NCBI GenBank assembly: GCA_002245135.1
Contig: NGBS01001165.1
Location: 1 to 64,000, forward strand
From: Proteromonas lacertae
Lineage: Eukaryota; Sar; Bigyra; Opalinata; Proteromonadidae
Direction: 5' to 3'
DNA length: 64,000 nucleotides
Shown: positions 49,304-61,147 of the stretch, piece by piece
Layout: every line of letters starts with the position of its first letter
Position numbering within the stretch: the first letter of the stretch is position 1
Translations under genes and position numbers: made by a program
Notes under the pieces: model-generated
The model's database searches: none
What the model was told of the DNA's origin: nothing
Seen by the model: the letters and a program-made list of their open reading frames with translations, nothing else

Positions 49304-52300
49304 CTATGCAAAAATAAGTGCATTTACATCTTTGTACCTTGTACCTTTTATTTTAATACAGTATTTGCCATCACATTACTTTCAATATTTCAGCTTCATT
49401 ACCACCTAATCTCTTCATCAATACTTCACTATATGGACTAATAAAATGGACAATCTGTCCTGGCTCATATCTTGCTGGTTTGTATTTTCTAACATGTCTT
49501 CTTTCAACAGTTCTTTTACCAGTTTCATGATTTACTATTTCCACATATATATCATTAATTTCAGTAGCAAATCGTGCTTTAGTCCAGGATCTATTATATT
49601 CTTCATAATATTCAATCGTTTCATCTCTCTTAAATATCAAATTACCTTTTTCATCATATTCATCTGCATTTGTATTGATGTTATTAAAAGTACTATTAAA
49701 AGTTTCATCTAATGGAGCAGTTGAAGAGAAAGATTCATTGAATGATACATTTGGTAATAATGAATTACTGGTATTATTATTATTATTGTTGTTGTTGTTA
49801 CTCATATAATTATTATTATCTCCATCATTATTGATGTTATTATTATCAAAATTATAAGTATTATTTGCCATTGGTGTTGGTGGATTGGATAGTGTAATTT
49901 TACTACTGCTATAGTGATGTGAATTTCTTCTAAATGATGATGATGATTTTCCTGTACCAAATAATCGTGAAGTAACATTTGTGCTACAAGGTGAGAATGT
50001 AGATCTACATGGTTTTCCTGAACTTATTCTTTCAGATGTAATAGGTGTAAGAGGAGTTGATTTTCTAAACAATTTCAAATTGTCAATAGTTAAACGACAA
50101 TTTGGTTGTTTTAAAAACTCTGTCAAAGCAGCAGATGGTTGCATTTTCAATAGATATTGTATTGGATCATTCCTTTGGCATTTCTTACCAGTTTTATGTG
50201 GTTCTAATTCTGGAGCAGTTGCTGGTCGTTGTGGCATTAATGGCCATGGTTGATATTGTTCCTCTGGTTCTAATGTTGATCCCCACAAATCCCAATTCAG
50301 TCCACTTAAAGCAGCATTCATTCCTTTATCTCTAATCTCTTCAGCACTTACAATTACATTACCATCTTTATCAACAATATTTCCATTTTCATCTTCTAAT
50401 AAACCATTTTCATTTAAGTGGTATTTTGATTCATTGATGATATTTCCATCTTCATCGACTAATTGACCATCTTTATTACGATGATACTTACCTTGTTTTG
50501 CCTTTTTAATTATTTTACCATCTGAATCTACGATATTTCCGTCTTTATCCACTAATTCTCCATTTGCATTTAATCTATATTTACTTTCATCTATCACATT
50601 ACCATTTCCATCAATCAATTCACCTTTTTCATTTCGACTATAATTACCAAGTTTCTCTTTCTTCTTCATAATCTTTCCATTAGCATCAACTACATTTCCA
50701 TCTTTATCTACTAACTCACCATTCTCATTCAATTTGAACTTATCTTCATCAATAACATTCCCATTCTCATCTACTAATTTACCATCTTCATTTCTACGAT
50801 AATTACCTTCTAATGCTCTTCTAATTATATCTCCATATTCATCAACAACATTACCATCATTATCAAGTATTTCATGATTATCATTATATCTATATTTGGT
50901 TGGATCTATTATATTACCATTTTCATCTATGATTTTCTGTCTACCAACTAATTTACCATTTGAATCAACTTCATTTCCATTCTCATCAACAAGAATTCCA
51001 TCTTCAGTTAAGTGATATTTTGATACATCAATCACATTGCCATTTTCATCAACTAACTCACCTTTATCATTTCGTTTGTGTTTTCCTAATTTTTCATTCT
51101 TCTTTTTGATAATTTTACCATCTTTGTCAACTATATTACCATCTTCGTCTTCTAATTCACCATTCTCATTCTCTTTTATCTTCTTTTCTCCTTTCTTTCG
51201 TATTATATTTCCATCTTTATCTACCACATTTCCATCCTCATCTACTAACTCTCCATCTTCATTCAAATGGTATTTATCTTCATCAATTACATTACCATCT
51301 TCATCAACCAATTCACCATTCTCATTTCGATGATATTTCTCTTCATTGTTATCTAACTCAGCTTTAGTAACATTTCTTGATAATTTTGATTTATTATCAT
51401 TTTCATCACCATTTTCACCATCATCACTATCTTTACCAGTAACTGGTGTATTAACTTTGCTCCTTCTTATCTTTTCCATTGTATCTTCAAATATAATCTC
51501 AGACTTTCTCACATTAGTAATCAAATCATCAAACTCTTGTCTATTCAAAGCAGGATAAGGTTTTGGTAAACTATCAACACCATCTTCACCAGCAGGAATA
51601 AATGTAGCACTTGGTAAATTGATTTTGATGTTATTCAACTTATTATATTGATCATTAATCAATTGAATATAACAATCATTTACTAATTCGTCCATTGGAG
51701 GTAAAGGTCTGTTGGTGACTTCTTCTAATAATCTTTCAAGTGATATTTCTTTACCTCTTTCTATATAATCTTCTAATTCTGTATAAAACTTCAATGGTAA
51801 ATAACCAGACATTGGTTTCTTCATAAAATCTAATACTTTTTCATGAAACTCTGTTCTTAACATTTGTTCATAGATTTTACTTTCTACTTTGTTCTTTGCT
51901 GCTGCAATTTCATTTTTTTTACTCTCGAATTCTAATATTTCATTAATTCTTGTTTCTATTGAAGATAACTGAGTTTTATCTAACATTTCAGGTGAAAGAA
52001 TTGACTTATCTTCTTCATCAATGTTTATACAATTTGAGACTCGATCAAATCCTTGTCTTTCATCATCATCATCTTCTTCTAATTGTTCATCTTCTTTTGA
52101 TTTATCTCTCAACTTACCAATCACTGAATAATTATTCCATAATCCATGCAAATTCAACCAATAAGCACTACAACCATTTGCTACAGATTCATCCATATTT
52201 AATGTTTGAATTAACTTCAGATTCAATTGTTTTGTAATTGTTTCTTGTAGTAATGGAATTCTCATACTTCCACCACTTATTATACAACCTTCCACTGTAG

Positions 52301-53838
52301 CTTCTTCACCTATATTTGACTCTTTAATTGCTCTTTTGATTAATGTAATTAATATATCTGGATAATTGTTATTGGTTAGTAAATTATCTAAGATTTCTTT
52401 ACTATAAATACCTTCATAATCTTGATCATCTGGCAATCCTCCTTCTATTGATAAATTCACTGTATCTGCACCTTGAGCTGATAATTTTCTTTTAATGTCT
52501 TCCATTGTTGAAAATATCTTTGTCTTTAATTTATCTTTGAATTTATCTAAATAATTATCATTATCATTATTATTATTACCACCTTCAGAATCAGGTTTTG
52601 GTGTTGAAGTTGTAGATGTGGCAATTGTTGTAGCAGTATCTTTGAAAATTGGTGTATTTGGTGAATCGACACTATCAACTGCCATCTGTTCATTGACTGG
52701 ATTTCCTTCTAAATATATTTCTTTAGCAATTGATTCAGACATTAAATCATCAATCTTCTTACCACAAATCTTTCTTGTAAAACAACTGGAAAGGATATTA
52801 CATCGATTGGCTGTATATTGAACAACTGTTGCTGATGTATGGCTATATCCCATATCAACTATTATATATATTTGTTCTGTTGAACTTGTTATTGTATTTT
52901 CATAACCATAACAGATAGCTAATGCTTCATAATCTGGAATTACACTGTCTATCTTAATTTGATCTATATATTATATTATATTATTAAATATGTATATATA
53001 TATACATACATCTTGATTGAAATTTCTTATACAATCTCAACAAATTCTTCACATGCTTTTCATTAAAATATGGTGGAACAGCTAATACACAGATATAACA
53101 ACTACTATCATTATTAGCACCTAAAACACTAGAATTAAGATCATCAATAGAAGAACTAGCGTAGGATGATTGTACTAAATCAACAAATGATTTATTATTT
53201 GAACTTTCATCATTTACATCAGAAGGAGGTACAGGAACACCTTTTGCTCTCACATCTTCAATGAATGTATTTTCAGTGTTATGTTTGTTTAATATGGATG
53301 GATCTATTATATTAGTGATTTGAGACATGTATAATGAGTAAAATTCATAACATGTCATTGTTATGTAATTGTTACTGGTTGATGTTTGAAGATAAGGGAA
53401 TGTCCTTGCTTGATTCTCAGCGATCATTTCATTTATATCTGAAAAATAATTAGGAGAACATCTCACTTTCTATAGAAAAAGATAAATTGAGTTATTTCAT
53501 ACATTACTTTTAGCAATTTCACCAACATAGGATTTATCTTTATCAAAAGCAATTAATACACTAATTTAAAATAGATTAGCAATGTTATACGGAGTATTCT
53601 TCTTTCCTAAAGAATTTTCAACTATATTAATCGTAAAAGAATCATTAGTTTTATTTATTTTGGAAATCTCCATTAATGAACTTCCTATATCCAATCCATA
53701 TGCCAACTATACCATAAGAGTAATAATAATTAGTAATGAAGAATAACAGACATATTATAACTAATAGCAAGTCAAAACAAAAAAAGATTAGTATATAATA
53801 TCAATATATACAGCTTGAGAACTTTCTGTAGTAGTCAT
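49304..53838 (-). CDS. Hsp110-like ATPase fusion, paralogue D, with D-x-D-G-N repeats
   Basis: It starts at 53838 (MTTTESSQA | LAYGLDIGSSLMEISKI). Four small introns fall near the same places as in C. ATPase landmarks: VLAVPPYFNEKHVKNLL, VDMGYSHTSATVVQY, KRKLSAQGADTVNLSIEGG, IISGGSMRIPLLQETI, LNMDESVANGCSAYW. The lid-like segment (SSIETRINEILEFESKKNEI) precedes an array of about eight NGELVDEDGNVIDE-type units (about 51345-50345). The shared YLLKMQPSAALTEF helix, an Asn-rich spacer, and the terminal module (GRSW context: YNRSWTKARFATEINDIYVE; RKYKPARYEPGQIVHFISPY) follow. The main frame ends at TGA (49371-49373) inside that module. One base over, the text continues DGKYCIKIKGTRYKDVNAL to TAG at 49304, matching the ends of A-C, so a +1 slip or indel is present. 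Confidence 0.7.
50345..51345 (-). repeat. Coding tandem repeat array in paralogue D
   Basis: About eight units of the same D-x-D-G-N family as paralogue C, with some Lys-rich linkers between units (for example IIRKKGEKKIKENENGEL). Confidence 0.85.
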
Positions 53839-54188
53839 TAATTCAATAAAAAAGAATAAAAACGGTCAAAAAAAATAACGAATATTGAAATTGATATTAA
53901 TGGGTGATGCAAATGATGAATTTGATTTATAATTTACCATACATTGCAAAAGTGCAAAAAGAAACGCAAACAAAGAAGTATTAGAGATATTGACATAATA
54001 CCTCTTTATTAATTGATTTTAAATAACTTCATTATATTTTAAATTGATTTTATTTCACTTTTCTTTCTTAAAATCACTACAATTGCTGTTATACTCATTT
54101 ATATTTCTTATACTGGCTTGATATTGGTTCGAGATACTAAGATAAAAATCTTTGCTTTTGTGTTTAATCTGATTAATATTTTGAAATA
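53839..54188. promoter_or_regulatory. Divergent promoter, paralogue D / PPP4R1
   Basis: A 350-bp AT-rich gap between head-to-head genes. It includes AAAACGGTCAAAAAAAATAACG close to the paralogue D start. No coding frame seen. Confidence 0.35.
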
Positions 54189-56791
54189 ATGCAAGTATAT
54201 TTTTAAATGTGATGATATGTCATAGGATGAATTTTGTGAAAAGCTTCCAGATGTAGAATTAGGTAAAATATTGTTAATTTATACTGATAGATGCTTCATT
54301 TGAAGATTTGCTAATTGATGATTCATTACCCTATCCAGAAAGAGTGTTGAAGTATATCCACAGTGATCATTCTCTTCAAAGGTATGTACGAAGATATTAA
54401 ATAAAATATATAGAGTTAAACATGTGAAACTAATAGCTTACTCCATTGAAAACCTTCCATTTTCTAGAATTGAAACATTATTAGATGAAGTATTGCCTTG
54501 TATTTGTAAAGACAAAGAGACATTAATTAGACTGACACTAACTCAAGAATTACGTGAAATAATCAAAATAATCTCAGCTCATAACAAAGAAGGAATAGAT
54601 TATATCGAAAATAAAATCATTCCAATTTTGAAAGATTTATTAAGAGATAATGAAATAAGTGTATATATATATATATATAATAATAATATAATAATAATAA
54701 ATAGATTCGTGAAGAAGCTAGTAATACATTTTGTTATTGTGCTTCAATCTTACCTTGTAGTGAAACATCCACTCATATTTTACCAATATTAATTGAACTA
54801 ACACACGATGATGAAGGAGAAGAAATGAGAAGTCAAATAATCGCATGTCCATTGTTAAATAAAATCTCTAACTATGTAGGACCAGATTATACAATCGAAT
54901 TTTTAGTTCCTGGCTTAATATGTTTAAGCGAAAATTCTCATTTTCAAGTAAGAAAATCAGCTGCCTTATCTTATAATGAGATATGTAATATCACATTTCC
55001 TGATATTGTGTTATATAAATTATTACCATCATTTCGAAGATTATGTAAAGATGAAGTATGGAGTGTTAGAAAAGCTTGTTGTGATTCGTTAATAAAGTTG
55101 AGTAAAGTAATTCCTGTTGATTTGAGATTATATTATTTATGTGATATTGCTATAGAATTTTCGAAAGATTGTAGTAAATGGGTTAAAAGTTCATATTATA
55201 AGAACTTAGGTGAATTTATATCAAATTTACCTGGAAATAAAGTATATATATTTACTTAAATATGATATGATTAGATTCCTAATGCTTTATTAGAACATTA
55301 TTATTCATTTTCTAAACCTAATTTGTTGTTTGTAAATGATATAATAATCAGTTGTGCAGAATCATTCGTGAATGTATTAAATACTTTAGGTAAAAGTAAA
55401 TGGAATGAATTAAAACCAGTTTTACAATTTCTAGTTCGAAATCCAAATGTTTTAGTTCGAAAAGCTATAGCATCAAATCTTCATTATGTATAATAATTGT
55501 TATTATTATTGTGTTTATAGATTGGCAAATTAATTTCACCTGAATATTCTTTAGAATTGAATAGTTATTTGGAATTATTTTTGAATGATTCAATGGATGT
55601 AAAACAAGAAGTAGTAAAACATATAGCAAGTTATATATATTATTTACCAGTTGAAAATAGAGTAAAATATATTGATGTATATTATTATATATTATTATTT
55701 GTAAAAATAGACTCCTAAATCAATAATCTCAACTCCCTCATTAAATTGGAGATTTAGACAATGTATTGCATCTCAATTCAAAGAATTTATATCCTATTTA
55801 CCATTTCAAACAATAGCTGAAGTATTTCTACCACTTTGTATAACTCTCCTATCTGATATTGTATCAAATGTTAGAACTGCAATGTATAATATATAATATA
55901 CTTAATATCTAAATAGTTTATCTTCAATTGGTGAATTATTACTAATATTAAATGATAAAGAGAAAAACAATGGCAATGAAACTCCACTGAATGATTTTAT
56001 CAAACAATTAGTGAAATTTTCAACAATGAATACTTATTTAAAAAGACAAACATACATTGAGATATGTAATTCCATAATTCCAGTAATAGATTCAAATTTA
56101 TTCAATAAATATTTCCTAAATAGTTTAATCGAATTATCAAATGATAAAATCAGTTTAATTCGATTAACAGTGAGTATTCTAATCTCAAAGAATAATAATG
56201 TTGAATGGTTTCGAAGCAATGAAGAAATTGTAAAGATAGTCAATAAATATAAAAATGATGAATGTGAAGATATTCGAAATACAATTCCTTTAATAATTCC
56301 TTCAATTCCTCAATTAATATCAACTAATTCTGCTTATTTACCAACTCCCAAAAGCAATGAAAGTATATCTTCATTAATATCTCCGTCAGATATAATCTCA
56401 CCTCCAGCTACAACACCATGTATATATTATTATTATTATATAAATGTAAATAGCTTCTGCATTTCAAGTTGATCCAAGTTTTGAAGGAATAATCAATCAA
56501 ATGAAAGAAAAGCTGAATAGTTTAAGTATAATAATTGATAAAGATTGGAGTGAGAAATTGAATCGATCTTTATATTATAATTTATATCCTCTAATACCTG
56601 AAGCTCCTCGACCTAAAGTGATGTTTTTGTTTGAAAATTCAATAAAAATAATGGATGTAAAGATTTGTGATAGTGTAGTTAATGGAATAATCGGTGGGTT
56701 AAGTCGTTATATCTCAATTGAACTGACGAAAGAGATATTAATGAAATTTCTACAACTGTTGAATGAGATGTTAGTTCAACTAAATTCTTAA
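54189..56791 (+). CDS. Protein phosphatase 4 regulatory subunit 1 (PPP4R1-like HEAT protein)
   Basis: About ten exons with GTAT...TAG introns. The first exon is only six bases (ATGCAA) before a 29-nt intron. The second intron has a GTAAAA donor. The product is a HEAT solenoid with clear PPP4R1-type text: SLPYPERVLKYIHSDHSLQR near the start, VCPVLIELT-like ILPILIELTHDDEGEEMRSQ, LPSFRRLCKDEVWSVRKACC, IAIEFSKDCSKWVKSSYYKN LGEF. PPP4R1 binds the PP4 catalytic subunit and directs it to substrates in cell-cycle and signalling control. A PP2A A-subunit is a weaker alternative: the acidic insert after the helix pair and the DxVWxVRKAC repeat favour PPP4R1. It ends EMLVQLNS before TAA. Confidence 0.75.
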
Positions 56792-56811
56792 CCTTATAAT
56801 AACTATTGTGT

Positions 56812-56880
56812 TGTTATATATTGTGTTTTGTGGTTATATATATTACTTATATATATGATTTTTTTGTAGAAAAAATGAAA
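56812..56880. repeat. Dispersed 3'-flank repeat, copy 1
   Basis: Starting ACTATTGTGTTGTTATATAT, this stretch of about 70-75 bp recurs just downstream of fibrillarin (60549-60626). Both copies lie within 20-60 bp after a plus-strand stop codon and end GTAGAAAAAATGAAA / ATAGAAAAAATGAAA. Confidence 0.7.
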
Positions 56881-57001
56881 AATGAAATTTCAAAACGACT
56901 CTATTTTTGTTAAGAATAAATTCAAAATAGAATTTTGCTGCTTCAACCAATAGATGTAGATGATATTATATTTTTTTGTATTTATAATTACTATATCTGT
57001 A

Positions 57002-58068
57002 ATGAATATTGTATTTTTCAATCTAATTATACTAAATCAAAGTATAGTAAACGAAGAGTTTAGTAAATGTGAAAATGATAATACATTATATGGAATCAAT
57101 TGTCTTAATTCTATAAATTACAGTTATGTTGGAGTATAGCAGTGGTGGTTTAGGTAATCGTTTAATAGGAGCAGCTAATGTAATAGTATTATCAATAATC
57201 ACGCATAGATATCCTAAGTGTATAATATATACAGTTTATTTTAATAGTAAAAAGTTGGGATGAGTTTGACAATTTCTTTAAAGTTCCGTTTTCCTCATTT
57301 ATTACTCATGCTACATATTCATGTTTATCAATAGATATATGTAATATGAATATTGAAGATATAAAGTCATTGTTAGATAGTAAAACCTCCTATATTTGTT
57401 TTAAAGAAATATGGTGTGATATGTCTTATTTTATAATTAATTTAAACATTTATAATTCATTATTAAGACAGTATCACATTATTAAAACAATAAGTGATGA
57501 TAATCCAACCAATTTAGCTTTAGAAATAAATTATCATTTATTGAATAATGTCATTCAAACAAAAACAAAATATGTTAATCAAATTAATGATATTATTGGA
57601 AAGTACCGTAATTATAATTTGATTGGAATGCATATAAGAACGGGATATGGTGATTTTAGTGATAGAATATATCTAAATGATGAAAATATTCCAGAATTTA
57701 TAAATCAAGCAAAATTATTTACATCACAATACAAAAATGATTCAAAATGGTTCATAGCAAGTGATTCAAGCAAAATAAAGTTAGAAATTCATCGTAGTTA
57801 TTCTGTTAATGTATTAACAACTTCCAGTACTTACCAAAAATCATATCATTACAATAGAAACAAAAGTGATGAATCAAGTTTGATTGATTTTTTGTTGTTA
57901 AGTAAATGTGATAAATTGATTATTACCAATCAGAGTACATTTGGATTAGTTGCTTTATTCAAGAGTGGGATATGTATAAGAGAAACTAATTTTGATAATT
58001 GTATGAAGAGTATAGGAAATGGAATTAAAACTCATAGAATCAAATTATTTGATGGTGAAGTGTATTAA
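57002..58068 (+). CDS. Fucosyltransferase-like glycosyltransferase
   Basis: The start MNIVFFNLIILNQSIVNEE gives a short signal-like N terminus. The donor-binding opening is EYSSGGLGNRLIGAANVIVL, like the GLGNRL motif of xyloglucan- and GT11/GT37-type fucosyltransferases. The characteristic IGMHIRTGYGDF (H-x-R-x-G) follows, then KWFIASDSSKIK and DFLLLSKCDKLIITNQSTFG, the acceptor/donor end of these enzymes. It should transfer fucose from GDP-fucose to a glycan in the secretory pathway. The text between CLNSINYSYV and EYSSGG changes frame near 57130: either a roughly 60-nt intron (GTAAAT...TTACAG) or a one-base frame break. A 30-nt GTAT...TAG intron follows RYPK. Ends GEVY before TAA. Confidence 0.65.
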
Positions 58069-58313
58069 TTTAATTAACAAGTTGATATATATGTTGTTAT
58101 TTATAGAGATTGTTTCAATAAAACTAACAAATAAGGCAATTTATAAAGCATAAGAGATAAATGTTTGTATTTTTATTTTTTACAAAATAATTAGACATTA
58201 ATATGTTGAAGCAATAAATTAAGTATAATATAAACAAAATTTAGCTAATTACTAAATTCTTTCTATTTTAATTCAATTAAATACACAAAAATAATGATTA
58301 AACTAAAATTAAA

Positions 58314-59297
58314 TTAATTAATAACATAATTTGGATAACAACCAAAATAATCTTTTGCTTTAGTCTTTTTGAAAGTGGTATTATTCATTGTATGAGTATA
58401 TGAAATAGTTGAAGCTCTCTGATGTTTGACACAATAATTCAAAAATTCAGATATACTTGATTCTAATGTATATTCATTTTCAAAATATCTTTGAATTATA
58501 TCTGTAAATATATCCATTGTACTTACACCTAATTCTTGATTTTCAGTCAAAGACCAACTACTCTCACCTCTTTTACTACTACTCATCATTATAACATTTG
58601 GAGCATATAACTATTGAATATATATTATATTATATTATACATCTTCATATAGTGTTGCTGCTTGACATGTATCAACCATTAACAATACATCACGATATCT
58701 CTTCTTCAAATACATATCATTTAATGCTCTATATATAGTATATATAAATATAAATACAGAGTTAATTCATTTGTGGTTAATTCTTCTTTATCTTGAAATT
58801 TTAAAAATCCATCTCCTCCATGTCCTCCTAAGTAAATTAATATTGAACTATTTGAATTTGATAATAATCTTTGATTCAAACTGATAGAAGAACTTTGCTC
58901 ATTATCACTTAATACTTTTAATAGATTATGAACGGTTACATCTTTACCTTTATAATCTACTTCAATTTCGTTGTATATATCATTGTTACACCAACTTTCA
59001 TAATACATTGTCCCTTTGTGTGAATTTCTAGCATTACAAGCGAAATCATCAGACAACATTAGAATGATCTATTTTAAAATATTATCAATCCAAATATACG
59101 TGACTATCTGGTACGCCATTATCTCTAAGTATTCTGTAGATGGATAACACATCAGAATTGTGTCTATAATTGAAGTAATATTTTGAAGTTCCAACCTAAC
59201 ACTAAAAACCGATGAAATATACTAGAACAGCCCATGTATTATGTGAAAATTCAGCATAAGTTTGATACAAGAAGAGAAAAACGAGAAAGAAGAACAT
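58314..59297 (-). CDS. PIGK: GPI transamidase catalytic subunit (GPI8/PIG-K), C13 peptidase family
   Basis: Five exons. The start at 59297 gives a signal peptide (MFFFLVFLFLYQTYAEFSHN), then WAVL | VGTSKYYFNYRHNSDVLSIY across a 27-nt intron, DNGVPDSHIILMLSDDFACN, the catalytic His in YLGGHGGDGFLKFQDKEEL, and the catalytic Cys in LLMVDTCQAATLYED. NVIMMSSSKRGESSWS and the family's C-terminal region follow. PIG-K cleaves the C-terminal signal of GPI-anchored proteins in the ER and attaches the anchor. Legumain, the other C13 branch, lacks the KFQD/TCQA pattern seen here. It ends CYPNYVIN. A C-terminal membrane helix, present in yeast and human PIG-K, is not seen. It shares an 85-bp divergent promoter with fibrillarin. 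Confidence 0.92.
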
Positions 59298-59382
59298 GAG
59301 TTTGTTTGGCTTGTTACATTTTTTTGCAAGTCAAACCTTGCATTAAACAAATTCTTTGATTTATTCAAGCAACTAAACACAA
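59298..59382. promoter_or_regulatory. 85-bp divergent promoter PIG-K / fibrillarin
   Basis: Between head-to-head start codons. It contains TTTTTTTGCAAGTCAAACCTTGC, of which GCAAGTCAAACCTTGC is a partial inverted repeat (GCAAG / CTTGC). Inferred from position. Confidence 0.4.
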
Positions 59383-60502
59383 ATGGGTATATATAACAAC
59401 ATATTCTATCTTTTTATTTCATATATTCTCCAATATTCTAATAACTAACCTCTCTTTTTAACAAATTCCTCATTTAATGTAATAGGCTTTGATGGACGTG
59501 GCGGTGGTCGAGGAGGTGGTAGAGGTGGAGGTCGAGGTGGCTTTGGAGGAGGTCGTGGAGGAGGTGGCGGTGGTAGAGGAGGAAGAGATGCTTCAAGAGG
59601 TGGAGGTAGAGGTGGAGGTAGAGGTGGAAGCAGAGGTGGTGGTCGTGGAGGAGGGAGAGGTCGAGGAGGAGGTGGTGGTCGTGGTGGAAGAGGAGGAATG
59701 AAAGGAGGAGCTAAAGTAACAATTGAACAACATAAGTATATACTACAATTCTATCTATTTTTGCTAGACACGCAGGAGTATATATTGCCAGATCCCCCAA
59801 AGAGGATATTCTTTGTACACTCAACCTCGTACCAGGTACAACAGTATATGGAGAAAAACGTATTTCAGTAGATGATGGAACTGGAGAAAAGAGAGAATAT
59901 CGTGCTTGGAACCCATTCAGATCTAAATTAGGAGCAGCTATATTAGGAGGTGTAACAAATATATGGATAGCACCAGGAGCTAAAGTACTATACTTAGGTG
60001 CAGCTAGTGGAACAACAGTATCACACGTTTCTGATATCGTTGGACCAGTATATTTATATATATTATATTACTTATATTTATTTATTAAATATAGACTGGT
60101 GCAGTATATGCTGTAGAATTTTCCCATCGTTCAGGTAGAGATTTAATCAATGTAGCTAAGGTTAGAACCAATATTATACCAATAATAGAAGATGCTAGAC
60201 ATCCATTGAAATATAGAATGTTAGTTCCAATGGTAGATGTTATATTTGCAGATGTTGCTCAACCCGATCAAGCTAGAATTGTCTCAATTAATGCACATTA
60301 CTTCTTAAAGAATGGAGGTCATTTCGTTATATCTATTAAAGCAAGTTGTGTAGATTCAACTGCTGTACCAGAAGCTGTATTTGCTTCAGAAATTAAGAAA
60401 TTACAAGAAGAACAGTTTAAACCAAAAGAACAGTTGACTTTAGAACCATACGAAAGAGATCATGCTGTAGTTATAGGAGAATATAGACCTAGTAAAAAGT
60501 AG
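59383..60502 (+). CDS. Fibrillarin (box C/D snoRNP 2'-O-methyltransferase)
   Basis: Four exons. Exon 1 is only ATGG (59383-59386), followed by a 99-nt intron with a branch-site-like ACTAAC. Exon 2 opens [16 protein letters not shown], a glycine/arginine-rich (GAR) domain of about 75 residues. The methyltransferase core follows: [45 protein letters not shown], the SAM-binding [44 protein letters not shown] and [14 protein letters not shown]. It methylates rRNA in the nucleolus guided by box C/D RNAs and also histone H2A Gln in some lineages. Length and all motifs are typical. End RPSKK, TAG. Confidence 0.97.
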
Positions 60503-60548
60503 AAAGTAAATGATAAAAAAAGTAATTTGTATTAAATCAATAACCCTC

Positions 60549-60626
60549 ACTATTGTGTTGTTATATGTTGTGTTTTGTGGTTATATATATAATTTATATA
60601 TGAATTATTTATAGAAAAAATGAAAT
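60549..60626. repeat. Dispersed 3'-flank repeat, copy 2
   Basis: Near-copy of 56812-56880 (ACTATTGTGTTGTTATATGT...), 46 bp after the fibrillarin stop. Possibly a conserved 3'-end processing element or a duplicated non-coding segment. Confidence 0.7.
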
Positions 60627-60671
60627 AAAAATCATTTCTTATTTCTATTTTAAATATATTAATTATATTTC

Positions 60672-61114
60672 TTATAATATTAATAATCGAGGTAAATTAT
60701 TCATAATTATTATTTCACCATCTAATCTCTTTATACCTACTCCATTTAATACAAAAAAACCTTTCTCAATTGGTAATAATTTCATTTTTATTTCCATCTT
60801 TTCATTTCCTTCTAGTTTATATATCTCATGATTATTTTGTTGAAGTATAAAACTATTATTTTCATTCTTATTAAAATATAAACTAAACTCTATCATTTCT
60901 TCACTTTTATTCTCTACTTTTATTGCCAATTCAAAGTTTTTATTTAGTTTTAAATTGTTCATTTCTTCACTACTTATTTTTATTAATTCTTTCTTATCTT
61001 TTATTGAAATTGGAGGAGTTTGTAATTTGCCACATTCACCACCTAATGTCAACCATTTTATTGATAAATATCCAATATTTTCATTATTCTAAATATAATA
61101 ATAATAATAATAAT

Positions 61115-61147
<33 letters not shown>

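Noticed and set aside
59489-59701. Val/Glu-rich frame starting at an ATG in 59489
   Set aside because: It is the shifted frame of the fibrillarin GAR domain; the Gly/Arg frame continues into the methyltransferase.
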